NCBI GenBank assembly: GCA_018262985.1
Contig: JADFDI010000003.1
Location: 285,577 to 349,576 of the forward strand
Source of the DNA: Spirochaetota bacterium
Lineage (GTDB): Bacteria; Spirochaetota; Spirochaetia; Treponematales; UBA12059
DNA length: 64,000 nt
Direction: 5' to 3'
Below, piece after piece: positions 61,514-64,000 of the stretch. The position numbers and the translations under genes were made by a program. The notes beneath the pieces are model-generated. The model made no database searches. It was given only the letters and a program-made list of their open reading frames with translations, and had not been told where the DNA came from. Position 1 is the stretch's first letter. Every line of letters begins with the position of its first letter.

Positions 61514-61618
61514 GATGGCGAACGCCTTCCCGAACGGTGGTTCGCCCGGGAAGGCGGGAAGCGGGGAGTAGACCGACCAGCCTTCGAGGTCCGTCCCCGG
61601 AGGCGTCGGATCGGTCGG

Positions 61619-62998
61619 TCAGAAGCCGCTCGCGTTGAGGCGGCCTCCGGTGACGCACTTGCCGGCCAGGCTGGCCGTCGGGACGACCGAGCCGAGGAGC
61701 GCGGCCTTGATCTGGGCCGCCGTGGCGGTCGGGTGGGTCGCGGCGTAGAGGGCGACCGCGCCCGTCACGTGCGGAGTGGCCATCGAAGTGCCGGAGTAGG
61801 AGGCGTACGACGAGGTCCTGCCGTTCTTGCTCGGCACCGTGGAATAGACGGCGGAGCCGGGGGCCCCGAGGTCGACGCGGGTGGCGCCGTAGTTGGAGTA
61901 GCTCGCAAGGTTGCCCGCCGAGTCTATGGCCGCCACCGCCACGATGTTGGCGTTCGGGTAGCCGGCCGGGTAGCTGATGGTCGAGTCGATGTCGAGGCTC
62001 TCGTTGCCGGCGGCCGCGACGAAGAGGATGTCCGCGGCGTTGGCGCGCTCGATGGCGTCCTGGAGGCCCTGCGAGAAGGCGCCGCCGCCCCAGGAGTTGT
62101 TGGTGGCGGGCAACGCGAGCCCGTGCCGGAGCTTGAGGTCGGTCAGGTAGTCGACCGCGAGGATGGCGTTCTCGGTGGTCCCTCCGGTCTGCCCGAGGAA
62201 TTTCGCCGTGATTATGGTGACGTTCCAGCTGACCCCGACCACGCCGAGGGCGTTGCCGCCGATGGCGCCGATGGTGCCCGAGACGTGGGTGCCGTGGTCG
62301 TCCGAGGCGCCGTCGTAGGTCGTGTTGTCGCCGGCCGCGAAGTCCCAGCCGTGCACGTCGTCGATATAGCCGTTGCCGTCGTTGTCCTTGCCGTCGACGG
62401 GGTCGTAGGGATTGGTCCAGATCTGGCCCGAGAGGTCCGTGTGCGCCCACATGGCGCCCTCGTCGATGACGCCGATGTGGACGGTCTTCGAGCCGACGTT
62501 GCCGCGGGCCCAGGCCTCGCCGGCCTGGCTGCCGTACTGGTTGGCCGGGCTCGTGCCGTCGCCGTACATGCCCCAGAGCTGGCCGCCGGTGTAGTAGGGG
62601 TCGTTCGAGACGGCCGCGTGGGTGTAGATCCAGTTCGGCTCCGCGAAGACGACGCCCTCGAGCTTCTTGACTATGCCCGCCGCCTCGAGCGCGTTCATCG
62701 GAACCTTGAGGACGACGATGCCCTCGTCGTCCCCGAAGCGCTTCATGGCGGCGCTCAGGATGGTGCGGTCGACCGCGCCCTTCGCGGCGCGGATGGCGGC
62801 GCCGCGGGCTTCCGCCGAGGTTCCCGGCGCGAACTTGACCAGCAGCTCGCCGGGGACGTAGTCCCCGAGGGTCGAGGCGGACGCGGCGCGGGCCTCGAGT
62901 TCGTCGGCGGCGACCTCGACGGGCGCGGCGGGCTCGAGGCTGCACGACAGCGCCGCCAGCGCGGCGAGCGAGACGAGGGCGAGAACGATTTTCCTCAT
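61619..62998 (-). CDS. Subtilisin-like (S8) serine protease, probable lipoprotein
   Basis: Secreted protease of 459 aa. A signal peptide with lipobox (LAALAALSCS, Cys about residue 19) suggests membrane anchoring. An inhibitor-like prodomain (about 45-125, YVPGELLVKFAPGTSAEARG) precedes the catalytic domain with all triad residues: Asp in HIGVIDEGAMW, His in DDHGTHVSGTIGA, Ser in SYSGTSMATPHVTGA. Asp-rich VDGKDNDGNGYIDDVHGWDF may bind calcium. The ribosome site GGGAGG is good. Confidence 0.93.
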   Translation of the reverse strand: MRKIVLALVSLAALAALSCSLEPAAPVEVAADELEARAASASTLGDYVPGELLVKFAPGTSAEARGAAIRAAKGAVDRTILSAAMKRFGDDEGIVVLKVPMNALEAAGIVKKLEGVVFAEPNWIYTHAAVSNDPYYTGGQLWGMYGDGTSPANQYGSQAGEAWARGNVGSKTVHIGVIDEGAMWAHTDLSGQIWTNPYDPVDGKDNDGNGYIDDVHGWDFAAGDNTTYDGASDDHGTHVSGTIGAIGGNALGVVGVSWNVTIITAKFLGQTGGTTENAILAVDYLTDLKLRHGLALPATNNSWGGGAFSQGLQDAIERANAADILFVAAAGNESLDIDSTISYPAGYPNANIVAVAAIDSAGNLASYSNYGATRVDLGAPGSAVYSTVPSKNGRTSSYASYSGTSMATPHVTGAVALYAATHPTATAAQIKAALLGSVVPTASLAGKCVTGGRLNASGF

Positions 62999-63087
62999 GA
63001 TGCCTCCCGGTACGGACAGACTTGCCCGGCGACGACATCGCGCCGGATTGGAAGGCTGTACCCGCGCCGCGGGCTTCGGTTGCCGGG

Positions 63088-63127
63088 AAAATAAAAAAAA
63101 ACGGCGGCCGACGTCGGGCCGGCCGCC
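63088..63127 (-). terminator. Strong terminator of the gene at 63151
   Basis: A stem of 8 bp (GGCGGCCG, 63103-63110, with CGGCCGCC, 63120-63127), then on the minus strand a T9-A-T4 tail from the A-run at 63088-63101. It lies 24 bp after the stop. Confidence 0.88.
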
Positions 63128-63150
63128 TTCGGGGCGTCGCCCCGGTCGCG

Positions 63151-63789
63151 TCAGCCCAGGAGTTCGCGGAACATGGCCCAGGCGCCCTCGTCCGCGAGCG
63201 CGGCGTCCGGCTTGCCCGCGGGCAGGCGGACCGCCACGTGCGCGAGGCCAGGGGCGCGTTCGAGGAAACGCAGGGATGGGCGGAGACGTTCGGCGGTCGC
63301 GTCGGCCGGCCTCGTCGCCTCGCCTTCCTTCTGGGCTTGCCAGGCGTGCAGGACCAGGTAGCTGGCCGTGAAGTGCCGGTCGGCGTTGCCGCGGCGGCTC
63401 GCGCCTTCCTCGATTTCGAGCACGAATTTGGTCGGCCTGCCGCCGAGCTCCAGCTCCATGCCGCCCTGCACGTGGAGCTTGTAGGAGCCGACGCGGCCCG
63501 GCAGCTTGAAGCCGGCGCCGCGGGCGTCCGGTCCGACCTTGAGGCTGAAGCTGAGCGTAGAGCCGGTCTTGGTGCTGAAATGGATTTCCTCCGGCTTCGG
63601 ATACCCGACCGAGTCGAGGAAGGCGGCGGTGGCCCGGAGCCCGAGGTAACGTCCGCCGAGGGCGGCGACCCGGCGCCTGAAGGCCGCCGCGGGCGAGGCC
63701 CGTTTCTGCAGGATCGGACCGGCGACGGCCAACGCCGCCGCCAGGATGAGTATCGGGATACCTATGTTCATGATCTGCGCGTCGGTCAT
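63151..63789 (-). CDS. Hypothetical membrane-anchored protein
   Basis: A 212-aa protein that I do not recognise. It has one N-terminal hydrophobic segment (MNIGIPILILAAALAVAGPI, about residues 7-26), then a soluble domain with alternating beta strands (GSTLSFSLKVGPDARGAGF, SYKLHVQGGMELELGG) and a C-terminal helix. ATG 63789 has GGAG upstream; upstream in-frame ATGs (63846 and others) are possible. Confidence 0.65.
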   Translation of the reverse strand: MTDAQIMNIGIPILILAAALAVAGPILQKRASPAAAFRRRVAALGGRYLGLRATAAFLDSVGYPKPEEIHFSTKTGSTLSFSLKVGPDARGAGFKLPGRVGSYKLHVQGGMELELGGRPTKFVLEIEEGASRRGNADRHFTASYLVLHAWQAQKEGEATRPADATAERLRPSLRFLERAPGLAHVAVRLPAGKPDAALADEGAWAMFRELLG

Positions 63790-63891
63790 CCGGCGAACTC
63801 CGTGCGGATAGGATCGGACCGCGGCTACGTTGGCCCGTATCGACATTCTTTGCCATCGGCCGGAAGAGCGCAAGCGGAACCTCGATACTGA

Positions 63892-63931
63892 AAATGAAGG
63901 GCCGCGCCGGGATTCGTTCCCTGCGCGGCCC
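63892..63931 (-). terminator. Terminator of the partial gene at the right edge
   Basis: A 9-bp stem (GGGCCGCGC with GCGCGGCCC, 63899-63907 and 63923-63931), a long loop, and TTCATTTTCA as the tail on the minus strand. It lies 24 bp past the stop codon. Confidence 0.65.
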
Positions 63932-63954
63932 CCGTCGTATCCAGGCTCGGTTTC

Positions 63955-64000
63955 CTAGCGGAAGTAGAGCCCCGCGATGACGTTGTCCTCGGCCGCGTCG
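63955..64000 (-). CDS. C-terminus of a probable outer-membrane beta-barrel protein (partial)
   Basis: Only the last 14 codons are in the window, ending DNVIAGLYFR before TAG (63955-63957). The alternating pattern with a near-terminal Phe resembles the last strand of a beta barrel. The short fragment does not allow more; a terminator follows. Confidence 0.35.
   Translation of the reverse strand, partial: DAAEDNVIAGLYFR

Overview
This window is about 70% G+C and gene dense, with short intergenic gaps and many ATGA or GTGA overlaps. The gene content points to a high-GC member of the Spirochaetota. Evidence: a short alanyl-tRNA synthetase (595 aa) without the usual C-terminal domain, as in Borrelia and Treponema; a DUF2225 protein; a carD-ispD-ispF unit; rny beside a YmdB-type phosphoesterase; abundant chemoreceptors; a TldD/TldE pair. 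No rRNA, plasmid gene, insertion sequence, phage gene or CRISPR array was found. The assignment is inference from gene content, not from a marker search.

Layout. 1-4.6 kb: a chemoreceptor and divergent alaS, then a small unknown gene. 4.7-12.1 kb: a compact operon dxs-folP-cdaA-cdaR-acpS-DUF2225-truA-HAD hydrolase, joining isoprenoid, folate, c-di-AMP, acyl carrier protein and tRNA functions. 12.2-15.6 kb: a cyclic-nucleotide-binding protein, an MscS channel with a DUF432-like partner, and an RluD-type pseudouridine synthase. 15.7-18.9 kb: a small RRM protein, rny and a YmdB-like gene. 19-21.2 kb: a second chemoreceptor. 21.2-26.5 kb: a SAM methyltransferase, then an adenylate cyclase with a periplasmic heme-c motif, a cytochrome P460-like lipoprotein, a SulP transporter and a GNAT acetyltransferase. 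26.5-28.7 kb: an ABC-F gene behind a promoter, a 25-codon ORF, competing hairpins and a strong terminator. 28.9-37.1 kb: a ferritin-like/VIT1 fusion, tRNA-Leu(GAG), tldE-tldD, a P-II-like/PtsN-like pair, a soluble chemoreceptor fused to a solute-binding domain, a lipid kinase, and a candidate small RNA. 37.2-44.2 kb: a DnaE-like polymerase under a palindromic operator, a TIR-like/ankyrin protein, carD-ispD-ispF and a VTT membrane protein. 44.2-58.3 kb: a signalling region with a propeller hybrid kinase, an OmpA-like protein, an ICMT-like/GH3/7TM-kinase operon, a PAS-LuxR regulator, a chemoreceptor and CheW. 58.3-64 kb: a leftward set including an iron alcohol dehydrogenase and a lipoprotein subtilase.

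Most notable features. (1) A divergent gene upstream of dnaE with a consensus sigma-70 promoter (TTGACA-17-TATTAT) and a perfect Rho-independent terminator, encoding an RNA of about 134 nt with no convincing ORF. It carries two copies of CGCCUCCUUU, an anti-Shine-Dalgarno-like motif, one of them in the terminator loop. (2) A probable leader-peptide attenuator in front of the ABC-F gene. (3) A heme-c adenylate cyclase overlapping a P460-type cytochrome lipoprotein, a candidate redox or nitrogen-oxide to cAMP circuit; a cyclic-nucleotide-binding protein lies 9 kb away. (4) Repeated signs of leaderless or near-leaderless translation starts. (5) Two copies of an intergenic hairpin-forming repeat.

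Promoters, terminators, RNA structures and most functional links were read by eye from the sequence and are predictions.
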